Source of the DNA: Schlesneria sp. DSM 10557
GTDB lineage: Bacteria > Planctomycetota > Planctomycetia > Planctomycetales > Planctomycetaceae
Length of the DNA stretch: 64,000 bases
Direction: 5' to 3'
Assembly: GCF_041860085.1 (NCBI RefSeq)
Contig: NZ_CP124747.1
Location: 7,003,088 to 7,067,087, forward strand
Made by a program: the position numbers and the translations under genes. The first letter of the stretch is position 1; each line of letters begins with the position of its first letter. Below, piece after piece: positions 1-9,375 of this stretch. The notes under the pieces are model-generated. The model made no database searches. It was not told where the DNA came from and worked only from the letters and a program-made list of their open reading frames with translations.

Positions 1-3000
1 GCCTTCAGTCGCAGATCCTCAACTGTGGCAGGGCTGACTTCAGCGAGGTTCTTATCGATCTGAACCAATGCCTCAGCTACGGCCTCACGCTGGCCGTAAG
101 TAAGAAGTGCGATGACGAGGTTTCGCCGCAGCCAGAGTCGCGTCTGCTGGTTGAGGGCGGGTTTGCCCGAGGATTCCTGCAGCATCTCTCGAATTGCGAC
201 TTCGGCCTCTTTGATCGAGCCCCACTTTACGAGGAATTCGATCCATCGACGGGTCAGTTCGGAGTCCTCCGGTGCCTTCTTGAGCGCCTGTTGGAAGTGT
301 GTCTGGGCCAGATCTTTGTTGCCCAGTGCGTCGTAACATTGCGCTAGCACAAGATCGACCTGGTCGGCCTCGAGCGTTTTTTGCGCCTCGGCGATGGTTG
401 CCTCCGCCTGGTCGATTTGTTTGTTCTGAACCAGCGCCCGTACGAGACCGATCCAGGCTTGAGGTCGATTTTTTTCTACAGCGGTCACAATCCGAAATTG
501 CTCGATTGCAGCCGGATAATTATCGACGTTCAAATAGACTTGCCCCAACCAGAGCGGGTCCTTGAAGTTTGACTTCCCGGAAACGAGCTGGGCAACCATC
601 TTGCGCACCTGGTCTTTGCGGCCACGCTGCAATTCGACCGCGATCTCAGATTTCACCATGTCCACAGTGAAAACGGATTGGGAGTCTTTCAACTGCTGAA
701 TCAGTTTTTCAGCATCATCGAAACGATTTGCGCCGATGAGCAGTGTGAGGGCACGACTGGCAACGGTCGGGGACCTTTCACCCATTCGGATAGCTTCGAG
801 ATATTTTGAGATCGCCTGAATCGCGTCGCCGCGACGGTCGTGAATTTCCGCGGTCAGCAACGGAATTCGTTCCCAGGTCGGCCGGATCGCTCGGGCTTTT
901 TCCAAGTGTCCCAAGGCGCTCGACCAGGCTTCAACATCATTCGTCTCTTGTGCCTTCAGCACCAGACGCTCGGCTTCCCCGTAATGCCAGACGGCTCCTT
1001 CACCGACCACACGGCGAATTTCGTTGAGCACCCCCTCCATCAGGTCCAGGCGCTTTGCGCGGCGAGCAATATCCAGCAGTAGCAGGCGAATTCGCAAATT
1101 GTTCGGCTGCTCAGTTGAAATCTGCAAAGCGAGACGTTCCGCGTCTTCAAAGTCATTGGCGAGCAAGAATAATGAGGCTAACCCTTCCGCGAGCAGTTGT
1201 CGGTCCTGTGCAGAGTATTCCGGAAGGGGCGCCGACAGACTTCGAAGCTCTGTGATCGCCTCGGGCGAACCACCATTCTGAGCGACGAGTGCCCGAGCTT
1301 TCATGAGTCGCACAGCGACAACATCGCCGAATTGTTCCTCTGCACCGCGAACAATTTCGTTGACTCGGTCTCGGTCGCGACCCGCCAGTGCGAGATCAAA
1401 GTCAGCTGACCAGAGGTCAATCTGATCCTTGTGCGACTCACGCGCAGCAGAGATCGATTGCACGGCTCCGGTGTAGTCTTGCGTGACCAGTTGCCGCTGC
1501 ATGCGGAGAACGACGAGCGTCGCCTCCTGGCTGCCGTCAGCATCGATTTTTTTTAACACAGCATCGAATTCACCCCAGCTACGTCGGTTCGCGGGCAGCA
1601 ATAAGTTCTGCCGTAGCAGTAGCTTGGCCAGTGCGACATGAGCCGAAACAGGGGCATCAGAACTTGCGCAAACTGTTTGAAGCTCGTTAATGGCTTCCGT
1701 GATCTGATCAGCAGCAGCCAAGGATTCCGCAAGGGCGAGACGTGCCGCGTCCCAGTCCGGGTCGCTGGCAACGGCCCGGCGGAAGCTTGCGAGTTGCTGG
1801 TCAGGAGAATTGATCTCTCGGTAGGCCGTGCCGAGCCAGAAATCGACGTGCCGCAGATACACGGGCCAGCGGATCAGTCGCGGACGAACGTTTTCGAAGG
1901 TTTCAATGGCTTTCGACCAGTCGCCCTGCAGGAACGACATGCGCCCCTCAAGATACTCGACGAGAGCGTCCGTAAATCCACCCAGCCGAATCTGGGCCAA
2001 CGAATTTCTGGCGGCGTCAAATTGACGTGACTCGATGAGTAAGCGCGCGAGGTTCCATTGCAGATCAAGATTCTTGGGGATTAACTCTACGCCCCGGCGA
2101 ATGGCCTCGATCGACGCTTCCATGTTTCCTGCATCAGCTTCCAACGCGGACAGCATCGTGTAGAACTGGGGATTGGAAGGGTGCTTTTCCAACCCGTCTT
2201 GAATGAGTTTACGAGCTTCTTCGAGACGATCAGTTTGCTGTGCGATCTGGGCTGCCAGGATGAGCGATTCGATATCCTCAGGTGCGAGACGCAGAGCTTC
2301 CCGAACATCAGAATCAATCTGTTTCAGCGTTGCCTCGACATCGAACTCAACACCGCGACGCGACTTGAAAGCGGTCCGTGAGTCTAGAAAGTGCCGGAAC
2401 AGCCACTGGCTTCGAAACGAGTAAGCTTTGGCGTTATCTGAGTTATTGGCCACCATCTGGTTCAGCGTTTCCATCGCGCCTTTCAGATTGCCAAGCTTGG
2501 AAGCCTGGATGGACGCCATCAGAACGTATGGTTCCAGCCTCTTCGGAGCGTCCTTCATGGCCCGTTCGAGCGTGATTTCGGCTTCAGCGAATTCAGACAG
2601 CCCGATCTGGGCAGAAGCTAACTGCTCAAGAAGCTCTCCGTCGTTTGGAGAGTCTGGCAACAGGTGGTTCTCCAGATGCTCAATCGCATCGTGGTAGCGA
2701 GCAATTTTCAGGCAGATCGTGACAAGTCGCCGACGCACATCAAGTCGTCCGGGGGCTTTCTGGATAGCCCGATCCAGTGCGTTGAATGCCTGTGGAAGCT
2801 GATCCTGGTCGGCGAGCTCGAATCCGTAGAGGATCAGCCCTTCTGCGTCCTTAGGCGCCAGCTTGATGTATCTTCGAAGATAATTCAGGGCATCATCGGG
2901 ACGGTCTTCAGTCTGGGCACGTTTCGCCTCGCGCATGAAGACATGTGCGTTACGACCCATCTGATATTGATGGAGGAAGAACAGGAGGACCGCCAGAACA

Positions 3001-3050
3001 ACCGGTATGAAAACCACACCTGCCAACCAGCGCAGATTGATCTTGGGCAT
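1..3050 (-). CDS. Large TPR-repeat protein, C-terminus beyond window
   Basis: An uninterrupted frame starts at ATG 3050 (MPKINLRWLAG) and runs off the left edge, giving at least 1,015 residues with no stop. Residues about 7-27 form one N-terminal membrane segment. The rest reads as tandem helical TPR-type repeats with recurring A-L-P-D and A-x-F/Y positions, for example ALRLAPEDIESLILAAQ and HFQQALKKAPEDSELTRRW. It would be a membrane-anchored scaffold facing the periplasm. It is the last gene of the exosortase block, 161 bp after epsI. Large TPR proteins commonly accompany exosortase and exopolysaccharide loci (PEP-CTERM/PrsT-like), so a role in polymer export or protein sorting is inferred from context only. 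The ribosome site is weak, but there is no better in-frame start. Confidence in the gene is high and in the role is low. Confidence 0.85.
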   Translation of the reverse strand, partial: MPKINLRWLAGVVFIPVVLAVLLFFLHQYQMGRNAHVFMREAKRAQTEDRPDDALNYLRRYIKLAPKDAEGLILYGFELADQDQLPQAFNALDRAIQKAPGRLDVRRRLVTICLKIARYHDAIEHLENHLLPDSPNDGELLEQLASAQIGLSEFAEAEITLERAMKDAPKRLEPYVLMASIQASKLGNLKGAMETLNQMVANNSDNAKAYSFRSQWLFRHFLDSRTAFKSRRGVEFDVEATLKQIDSDVREALRLAPEDIESLILAAQIAQQTDRLEEARKLIQDGLEKHPSNPQFYTMLSALEADAGNMEASIEAIRRGVELIPKNLDLQWNLARLLIESRQFDAARNSLAQIRLGGFTDALVEYLEGRMSFLQGDWSKAIETFENVRPRLIRWPVYLRHVDFWLGTAYREINSPDQQLASFRRAVASDPDWDAARLALAESLAAADQITEAINELQTVCASSDAPVSAHVALAKLLLRQNLLLPANRRSWGEFDAVLKKIDADGSQEATLVVLRMQRQLVTQDYTGAVQSISAARESHKDQIDLWSADFDLALAGRDRDRVNEIVRGAEEQFGDVVAVRLMKARALVAQNGGSPEAITELRSLSAPLPEYSAQDRQLLAEGLASLFLLANDFEDAERLALQISTEQPNNLRIRLLLLDIARRAKRLDLMEGVLNEIRRVVGEGAVWHYGEAERLVLKAQETNDVEAWSSALGHLEKARAIRPTWERIPLLTAEIHDRRGDAIQAISKYLEAIRMGERSPTVASRALTLLIGANRFDDAEKLIQQLKDSQSVFTVDMVKSEIAVELQRGRKDQVRKMVAQLVSGKSNFKDPLWLGQVYLNVDNYPAAIEQFRIVTAVEKNRPQAWIGLVRALVQNKQIDQAEATIAEAQKTLEADQVDLVLAQCYDALGNKDLAQTHFQQALKKAPEDSELTRRWIEFLVKWGSIKEAEVAIREMLQESSGKPALNQQTRLWLRRNLVIALLTYGQREAVAEALVQIDKNLAEVSPATVEDLRLK

Positions 3051-3211
3051 TTAAGGGCGCCTATCACTTATTCAAAGGCTGAATGGAGTTCACACGAGCA
3101 AGATCACCGCTGGGTTTGACCGTGATTTCAATCAATCATTGCCCAATCGGCGCAATACAAAACAACTGACTGTGAACAACACTCTCAACAGATTTGACGC
3201 CGAAAGCAGAA

Positions 3212-3853
3212 CTAAAGTTCCGTTGACCATTGATAGACGTTCTTGGCAAATTCTTCCAAGGTTGGAAGCACCACATCGAGGTCATGACCCGGAGTTTGCA
3301 GCATGAATTTGATCGTGGCCGGCCATTTTTTCTTGCCCCACAGGTCACGGTGCACGCTTCGCGCTTCTGCTGCCGTGTTGAAGGTGGCGTGACCAATCTG
3401 GTACCAGTAGCCCACCACACACCGCTCACCATCACGGTCAAGGAGCAATACGCACATCGGCCATGATCCTGATGGCGCGGTGCATTGCACGGTCCGCTCC
3501 GTCACGATCCTCCACCCCGCGTTCGTGTAGCAGATCTTCGGGCTATGAGGAGCTACCGACGCGACAGTCTCGGGGCGAACCCACGCAGACGCGTGCAGAA
3601 TCACAGAATTCCCATTGGGATTTTTGTAGTTCCGGTTAATCGAAGAGTCTGCGTTCAGGATGATGGCGACATCCTCATCGACGGGCAGATCGGTTCCGAC
3701 GTATCCGTCAAGCTCAATCGGAAACGTTTCCAAGCCCCGGCTGAGGGGCTGGACTTCGAAGGTGTAACCCGATCGAACCCACCATGTCCCGACAAATCCA
3801 CCCACCATCAACAATGCCGCAAGCCAGATCCGACTGGAGAACTGATTCATCAT
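3212..3853 (-). CDS. epsI: Exosortase-associated EpsI family protein (DUF3485)
   Basis: This is a 213-residue protein with an N-terminal membrane anchor (residues about 8-25) and an EpsI/DUF3485 periplasmic domain. The family hallmark is present: HSPKICYTNAGW, the His-x-Pro-x-x-Cys-Tyr...Gly-Trp motif, followed by V-G-Y-W-Y. EpsI proteins are fused to or encoded near exosortases and are thought to take part in processing or exopolysaccharide assembly at the inner membrane. Two consecutive ATG codons begin the frame (3853 and 3850); either may be used. It lies between the chain-length kinase gene and the TPR gene. A strong hairpin at 3999-4035 separates it from the kinase gene, so it may be partly uncoupled from the genes upstream. 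Confidence 0.88.
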   Translation of the reverse strand: MMNQFSSRIWLAALLMVGGFVGTWWVRSGYTFEVQPLSRGLETFPIELDGYVGTDLPVDEDVAIILNADSSINRNYKNPNGNSVILHASAWVRPETVASVAPHSPKICYTNAGWRIVTERTVQCTAPSGSWPMCVLLLDRDGERCVVGYWYQIGHATFNTAAEARSVHRDLWGKKKWPATIKFMLQTPGHDLDVVLPTLEEFAKNVYQWSTEL

Positions 3854-3998
3854 AATCTTGCTCTAAAGGGCTCAAAGGATTGCGATCGAATGAAGCCGAG
3901 TTCAATGGACCGAAGCAGAATCACTCATCGTGAAAACATTACAGGTCGCGACATTCTGCGGGTCGATGAAATGCGACAGGGGAATCGTCGACAAAAGT

Positions 3999-4035
3999 GA
4001 GATCTGCGACAAACCGATTGTACGCCGCAGATCTC
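3999..4035 (-). terminator. Hairpin between kinase gene and epsI
   Basis: A perfect 10-bp inverted repeat (GAGATCTGCG / CGCAGATCTC) has a 17-nt loop. Read on the minus strand it is followed by ACTTTTG, a short U tract, so it may be a partial or attenuating terminator immediately after the BY-kinase gene. Confidence 0.55.
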
Positions 4036-4046
4036 AACTGGACAGA

Positions 4047-6431
4047 CTACATTGCACTTGTTGATCGGGAAGCCGCAATTCCCGTTGACGCGATGCGCCG
4101 CTCTGGAGGCGCCTCGTACGAGTTATAGTAGTACCCGCCGTTACTTTCGCCAGATACCACACAGCCAAAAATGTTAACTCCATAGTCTGTCAGGATGCCG
4201 CGAGCACTCGCGACCTGCCCCAATTGACTTCTGTCTTTAAGCACTGCAAGGATCACCCCGTCCGTGTGCTGACCGACAAGCCGGCCATCGACGACAGGAA
4301 TCTGGGGGCTGCTGTCGACAATCACGAACTCGAACTCAGCTCGACACTTATCGAAGAAGTCATCCAGTGTTCCGTTGGCCGACTCTCGCAGGAGACTTCC
4401 TGGGACGTTACCCGCCGTCAGCATACTCAGGTTCGGCCAGTCCGTTTCGATGACCGCTTCTTTCAAGTCGACTCCGCTGCGAAGAACATCGCTCACGCCG
4501 GGGCTGACGGGGAACTTCATTCGTTGATGTAGAACCGGTCGTCGCAAATCGAAGTCGACGAGAAGTGTTCTGTGTCCCGAATCGGCCAGGCTGCGTGCCA
4601 GTTGCTCTGACAGCGTCGACTTCCCTTCGCCCGAAACGGCGCTGGCGACCATGACGATGCGGTTGCCCTCACTGGCGAGCTTGCGAAGCAGCATCGCTGT
4701 GACGCCTGCGACAGACTCAGACATCCGGTCTCGCCAGACCTTCACATCTGCTCCGGCATTCGGATCGTACAGCTTCTTCATGATCTTGGCCGGCACACGG
4801 GGCAGAGACCCCAGAACGGGCAGGTTCATGTTGTTATTAATGGTTTGGACATTGTTCACCGGGTTACGCAATGAATCCAGGAATACGAGCAGGCCCATGG
4901 GGGCGAACAGACCAAACGCCCCCCCCACAACGACCAGAGGAATTCGTCGTTTCGATTCACCCACCGTAGGGACACCCGTCGATTGGTAGCGAGTGATTCG
5001 AGAGGCCGACTGCAACTCGATGGTGGTCCGTTCGATTTCCTGGGTCACCTTGTCGACGATCGGGTCGAGGTTGGTGATCTCTTTACGCATCATCTCGACT
5101 TCGATCGATGACCGACCGAACTTTCTCGATTCTGCTTCGAGCAAACTCATTTCGTCACGCAGTTCCTGGGCGTGTGCTTCAAGTGCCTTGATCTTGAGCG
5201 GCAGGTTTTCACCTTTAGCTGGCATTCCCGAAGTGGCCATACCGCTTTGAATCAGTTGTTTCACCCTTGCCTTACGCTCTGCAAGCTTCGCTTTGGAGTC
5301 CTCAAGCTGCTTGCGATACTTCATCGAGTACGACTCTGCAACTTTGGGGTCGTACCGCTTCTGGGCGAGTTCGATCTTGTGTTCGTAGCCGGCCACTTCT
5401 TTCGTGTATTTGACAACGTCTGGATCCGTTTCGATTGCTTCGTTCATCATCAATTCGTTGTCAGCGTTCGTGGTGTCTGCGACTTCCTCTGCCGCCTTTT
5501 CTGTCGCTGCGCGGCCGAGCTTGCTGAATTCCTCTCCAGTTGCCGAGGGGTTCTGCGCAATCAATTCGCTCTTGGCCCGCAGGAGCTCGAATGTGACTTT
5601 GGACAGTTCCTGTCGCAGGAAGCCGAAGTGAGAGATCACACTTTGCTGTGCGAGGTTGATGGTGTTGGTATCGCCAGTTCCGAATTTCTCAACCAGCGTC
5701 CCAAGATTTCCCCGTTTGGTTCGAACCTTCTCCTCAGCATCGCTCAAAATCTGTCGCAATCGCTCAATTCGACTCAGCCGTTCCTGTCGATCTTTTTCAA
5801 CGACGTCTTTCATGTAGACATCAACGACCGATTTTACGATGCGGTGGGCCGCGACGGGGTCCGTGGACGTGAACGTCACGTTCATGATTTCCGCGTCATC
5901 GGGATAAACGACTTTTAGATTCTCCTGCAACCAGCCAATCGGATCGGGATTGTCAGCGATCTGCTTCAGGCTGGCGACTTCCGGGTCTTTAATGGCCTTG
6001 TTCAGCGCCGTTGGCTGAAGCAGAAGCTGCCGCTGTGTATTCTTGTAGTTTTTGAGTTCGCCGTAACCATTCTTGCCCTGGTTATCGACAGTTTCGAAAA
6101 TCAGCGGGGTATGGTTGGGCGAAACCCGGACGATTTCCGTGGCGGTGAACTCTTTGGGGTTCAGGACCCACATCAGAGCAGCCAGCGGAACACTGAAGAG
6201 GATTCCGAGAACAGAACCCAGGAGCCAGTTCCGGCGGATTGAGTGCAGGTAACGGGAGAAATCTGCACCAGCAGCCTCGGGGGCTTCGGCGATAACAGGG
6301 ATCGGCTCAATTTCGGGAGCGACCTTAATCAGCCGAGTGGGTCGAGCAGTGGCTGGAACAATCTCCTGTGGCAGTGAGAACTCTCTGCTGGGGCCGTCGA
6401 GATCGTCATCGTTAGTCAGATTCATTTGCAT
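4047..6431 (-). CDS. Polysaccharide co-polymerase / BY-type tyrosine kinase (Wzc-like)
   Basis: A 794-residue inner-membrane protein with a cytosolic leader, a first membrane segment (about 68-91), a Wzz chain-length domain, a long coiled-coil region (about 200-480) and a second membrane segment (about 525-550). A C-terminal bacterial tyrosine kinase domain follows. Walker A is GEGKST (601-606), Walker A' is LLVDFDLRRP (about 623) and Walker B is FVIVDSSP (about 702). The C-terminus has a tyrosine-rich patch, YYYNSY, that could be autophosphorylated, although it is shorter than the classical Wzc cluster. This family sets exopolysaccharide chain length together with Wza-type export. The start is ATG 6431 with AGGAA at good spacing. 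It follows the exosortase gene by 95 bp on the same strand, so both are probably co-transcribed. Confidence 0.9.
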   Translation of the reverse strand: MQMNLTNDDDLDGPSREFSLPQEIVPATARPTRLIKVAPEIEPIPVIAEAPEAAGADFSRYLHSIRRNWLLGSVLGILFSVPLAALMWVLNPKEFTATEIVRVSPNHTPLIFETVDNQGKNGYGELKNYKNTQRQLLLQPTALNKAIKDPEVASLKQIADNPDPIGWLQENLKVVYPDDAEIMNVTFTSTDPVAAHRIVKSVVDVYMKDVVEKDRQERLSRIERLRQILSDAEEKVRTKRGNLGTLVEKFGTGDTNTINLAQQSVISHFGFLRQELSKVTFELLRAKSELIAQNPSATGEEFSKLGRAATEKAAEEVADTTNADNELMMNEAIETDPDVVKYTKEVAGYEHKIELAQKRYDPKVAESYSMKYRKQLEDSKAKLAERKARVKQLIQSGMATSGMPAKGENLPLKIKALEAHAQELRDEMSLLEAESRKFGRSSIEVEMMRKEITNLDPIVDKVTQEIERTTIELQSASRITRYQSTGVPTVGESKRRIPLVVVGGAFGLFAPMGLLVFLDSLRNPVNNVQTINNNMNLPVLGSLPRVPAKIMKKLYDPNAGADVKVWRDRMSESVAGVTAMLLRKLASEGNRIVMVASAVSGEGKSTLSEQLARSLADSGHRTLLVDFDLRRPVLHQRMKFPVSPGVSDVLRSGVDLKEAVIETDWPNLSMLTAGNVPGSLLRESANGTLDDFFDKCRAEFEFVIVDSSPQIPVVDGRLVGQHTDGVILAVLKDRSQLGQVASARGILTDYGVNIFGCVVSGESNGGYYYNSYEAPPERRIASTGIAASRSTSAM

Positions 6432-6526
6432 ATGGTTCCTCAGCTCCTCGCAAGAATTGAACGAGCTTCTCGACCCATCTCAATACTTTGCAACGCAATC
6501 ACGAACACCGGCTGGACTCTCTGTTA

Positions 6527-7480
6527 TCAAGCGGTAACAGCCCGAGCTCCTACTCTCGACTCATCGAGTTCCTCTTGGAACAGTTTGGAAAGAATGACGT
6601 ATTCTCCCCAGAGCATCAGCAGCCCAACCGGCATCATCAACCATCCCGCAAGATCGTGGAAAATCAATTCCGCCATTTTCTCGTTGCCAAACTCATAGGC
6701 AACTGCGGTGAAGAATATTCGGAGAACATTGGCGCCGATTGCAATCAAAGGGGCGCTAAGAATGAACATGTACCGCACCCACGTTGGATGTTGCACGACG
6801 ATCGCCGCGCCCGCAGCAAGTGCGAAGAAGGACGTCATCATTCGCAGTCCGCTGCAGGCCTGTGCAACCCCCAGCGGCTTTTCCGTCAACCAGATGATAT
6901 TCCCCTCGGAGACGGCTGGCACCCCAGCGGTCTGAAGGAGAAACGTGCTGCAGACAGTGGCGATGGACTGAAGAGCACCACTCAGGATATTTCCCAAGCC
7001 GGCTGGAAGTGGAATCATAAACACGAGGAACAAGACGGCAGGCCATGCCCAGCGAGCCGCATGCCACCCACCGCAAATCAGCACCACACCTGCTACGCAA
7101 GGGACGACAGCGGCTGCCTCAAGCGAGATCATGCGGATGTACACCCCTGTGCACCGAGTGAGAGTGCCCAGGATGATGAGGGCGCTGCCCAAAATCAGGG
7201 CAGACCATGTGACGGCGGGCAACGGGATTGTCAGCATTCCCTTACGGTGCCACAGAAGCCAAGCGGAAAAGCAGGGGACCAGAATCCCATGGGAAGAATC
7301 TGGACTGGTCATCCAAAGGCGGTACATCCATCGCCACGCTGGGATGTCGCTGCCCCCGAGCGCCAAGACCAAGAGAAGGCCCGCAACAATTACGCCAGCC
7401 GAAGGCGTGCCCAACTGGCTGAAGCCTGAAGGTGATTCCACCGAGGTTCCTGCTGGCGTGACTGGGGTAGGTTCGGGCAC
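6527..7480 (-). CDS. Exosortase (XrtA-like membrane transpeptidase)
   Basis: A 317-residue polytopic membrane protein with about eight hydrophobic segments. It has the exosortase catalytic set: Cys209 and Arg213 in QACSGLR, Arg254 in NVLRIFF, and His275 in FHDLAGW. Exosortases cleave PEP-CTERM-type C-terminal sorting signals at the inner membrane and are usually linked to exopolysaccharide genes, as here. The start is GTG 7480; an in-frame stop (TGA, 7490-7492) lies just upstream, so a longer N-terminus is impossible. The Shine-Dalgarno sequence is weak. This is the first gene of the leftward block. It may correspond to the planctomycete-specific exosortase type (XrtU in some naming), which I cannot verify without profile searches. 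Confidence 0.9.
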   Translation of the reverse strand: MPEPTPVTPAGTSVESPSGFSQLGTPSAGVIVAGLLLVLALGGSDIPAWRWMYRLWMTSPDSSHGILVPCFSAWLLWHRKGMLTIPLPAVTWSALILGSALIILGTLTRCTGVYIRMISLEAAAVVPCVAGVVLICGGWHAARWAWPAVLFLVFMIPLPAGLGNILSGALQSIATVCSTFLLQTAGVPAVSEGNIIWLTEKPLGVAQACSGLRMMTSFFALAAGAAIVVQHPTWVRYMFILSAPLIAIGANVLRIFFTAVAYEFGNEKMAELIFHDLAGWLMMPVGLLMLWGEYVILSKLFQEELDESRVGARAVTA

Positions 7481-7965
7481 TTTCGTCTTTCAATTCTTAG
7501 GAAAACGGTATGACAATTTGGAGGACGACGATATCGCTGGTGTGGGACTGACCAAAGGATCCGCAACAGTGTCGTCGTTCAGCCTCAGTCGCTCGAGTCG
7601 TTGTAATCGCTGCAAATCTCGAATCAGGAATCTTCAGCGCTCTGTGTTGGGCAATATTTTATACTGTGAAAATTCAGGGGGAAAGTAGCGGCGGTACAGG
7701 CTCGAAATCGAGTCTGAAACTTCGCCGATGATACCATACAGATGATCTGAAAAAAGGAAAATTCAACACAAAGCTAACGGGAATTGCAAAACTTCAGCTT
7801 TACGACGTAGCGCTCAAGGAGATAAATCCAGGCCCTTTTTCCCATCGATCAGGGGTTTGTCGAACTCGGTGAGCAATATATGGGCCAAGTGTTCCAATTT
7901 CTTTTGGGGAGACAGTTTCGGGTGATTGTCGATTCGTTTTCCAGCGTCTCATCTGCATCACGTCA

Positions 7966-8088
7966 TGCGGAAGTGGTGTAATGGCAAGTCGCACCCGCCG
8001 CCTCGCGCGTGAGCGGCGGAGAGTACTCATGCGCCTTCTCTACGCATTTTCGTTGCGTGCACCCGCGAGTAGCGCTTGCGGGTTCTTT
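7966..8088 (+). ncRNA. Candidate structured small RNA ending at a terminator
   Basis: The stretch GTGGTGTAATGGCAAGTC (7972-7989) resembles the D-arm region of a planctomycete tRNA-Gln, but no anticodon arm or T-arm follows. Next come a strong GC hairpin (CCGCCG.../...CGGCGG, about 7995-8019), a small ACGCA/TGCGT stem (8042-8057) and a terminator (8062-8088). The arrangement of stems ending in a terminator suggests a transcribed RNA or a decayed tRNA locus. No promoter could be assigned. Confidence 0.3.
8062..8088 (+). terminator. Rho-independent terminator
   Basis: Stem CCCGCGAG / CTTGCGGG (one G-U pair) with a 5-nt loop, followed by TTCTTTT on the plus strand. No plus-strand gene precedes it within 3 kb, which supports a small RNA upstream. 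Confidence 0.6.
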
Positions 8089-8671
8089 TGGGACGTTCTT
8101 GAGAACAGAATACAGTGTAATGGTCCACTTCTGCAAAGGGTGGCAATAAAATTGATGCGCTCAGGTCTGGTGTTGTTGTAAAATGACTACATTGCGGTGA
8201 GGGACACTTAGGCAACTTGGACAACATTCAGGGGGTTTATCTGCTGAGACATAGGGACGGTGGCAGCAGTGGGAACGGCCCGTTTCCCACTAGAGACTGT
8301 CCACGAAGTCCCAGAGCAAAGAGAACGGCCAAGTGTGGTCAAATTGCACAGCTTTACAACAGAAAAAGCGGCTTACTCGCTTGCTCGCTCTAATCTTTTC
8401 CTGTGGATGCAGTTTGTGCAGATTAACACAATGAATCAGGCCGTTCGAGTTGTTCGATTTGCCCGGATGTGGAGAACGGAATCTCGGTGAGGGCCCCTGT
8501 CAGAGGGAGGGGCACGTGGGCTGGGCTCGAAACTTTGCGAGAGAACGGAGGGGAGCCGTGGAACGTGAAGCCGAGTGGCGAGTTAGAGATTGCTCAATCG
8601 GCCACATCAGGGTCGAGCACGCCAGGAATCTCGATGTGCGAGAACAACGCCCTATCGAATAAGGCTGAAAA

Positions 8672-8742
8672 TTGCCCGGTTAGGATTCGAACCTAAACTA
8701 AGTGAGTCAGAGTCACTCGTGCTACCGTTACACTACCAGGCA
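8672..8742 (-). tRNA. tRNA-Gln(CTG)
   Basis: On the minus strand all arms fold: acceptor TGCCTGG/CCGGGCA, D-arm GTG/CAC around TAACGGTAG, anticodon stem AGTGA/TCACT with loop CTCTGAC (anticodon CTG), and T-arm TTAGG-TTCGAAT-CCTAA. The discriminator base is A; CCA is not encoded. Confidence 0.95.
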
Positions 8743-8772
8743 GGCGGCTCCCGTGGAGCGTTGCGTGGGCGA

Positions 8773-8800
8773 AGTATACTGCCGGATCTTCTTTTGCCAA
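8773..8800 (-). promoter_or_regulatory. Sigma-70-type promoter of tRNA-Gln
   Basis: Read on the minus strand, -35 TTGGCA (8800-8795) and -10 TATACT (8778-8773) are separated by 16 bp. The expected start of transcription is about 24 nt before the tRNA. Confidence 0.65.
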
Positions 8801-9375
8801 ACCCGATTTCGTATTTTTTATGAGAAACTGCTGAGCCTGCTTTGACAGCAGACCTTAGCGTGCCGAATTTGCCTGTTTTTCAGGCAGTTTTGACGATTGT
8901 CACCGAGCCGAGGGGGATTGCGTCGGATCTTCCCTTTGAAGGGAGATGAAATCTTCTGTGGATTTTTTGTGCTGGACCCGAACTTCCATAGCGGCTGTCA
9001 CTTAGAAGGGCGCCCTCTGTCCAATTCAGTCGCACATACAGGCAGCGTCTATGGGACGTTTGCCTCCGAACTTTCGGCAGGCGGAATTGGACCCCGGCGA
9101 GGTCCGTACCGGTTGATACTTACAATGTGGAGAGCTTTGAGGACAAGCGGGTCGACAATCGCCACGGTGAAGCCCAGAATCCCGCCGAGAGTGTCCGATT
9201 CGGCCGAATGTTCCTTTCCCAAAACCGGATGACTTCACGTATCACGCTGGTCTGAATTTGAGGGGCGGTGGGTTCACAGAGCCCAATGGACTTCACATTC
9301 GGTCCTGATCGGGCCAGATGCAGACTGCTGGATCTGCCGTTTTATTTGTATCTCGTCACCGAGGCTCTCAACTCC
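8801..9375. other. Non-coding region upstream of the SulP gene
   Basis: I see no supported gene here. The sulP frame stays open upstream to GTG 9268, but that part reads unlike the family's N-terminus. The region presumably contains the sulP promoter, which I could not define. Confidence 0.3.

Larger units (their letters stand above)
7481..8671. other. Long non-coding stretch with hairpins
   Basis: I find no convincing gene in this 1.2-kb gap. It should hold the exosortase promoter, which I could not place. A candidate small RNA with terminator lies at about 7966-8088. There is a perfect 8-bp stem AGTGGGAA/TTCCCACT at 8268-8291, and a GC-rich stretch at 8490-8590 with several short stems such as GCCCCT/AGGGGC (8493-8513). 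None matches an RNA family I recognise. Confidence 0.4.

Noticed and set aside
6488..7429. 313-codon plus-strand frame over the exosortase gene
   Set aside because: It is antisense to a gene with intact exosortase catalytic residues; its translation is unlike any membrane or soluble family.
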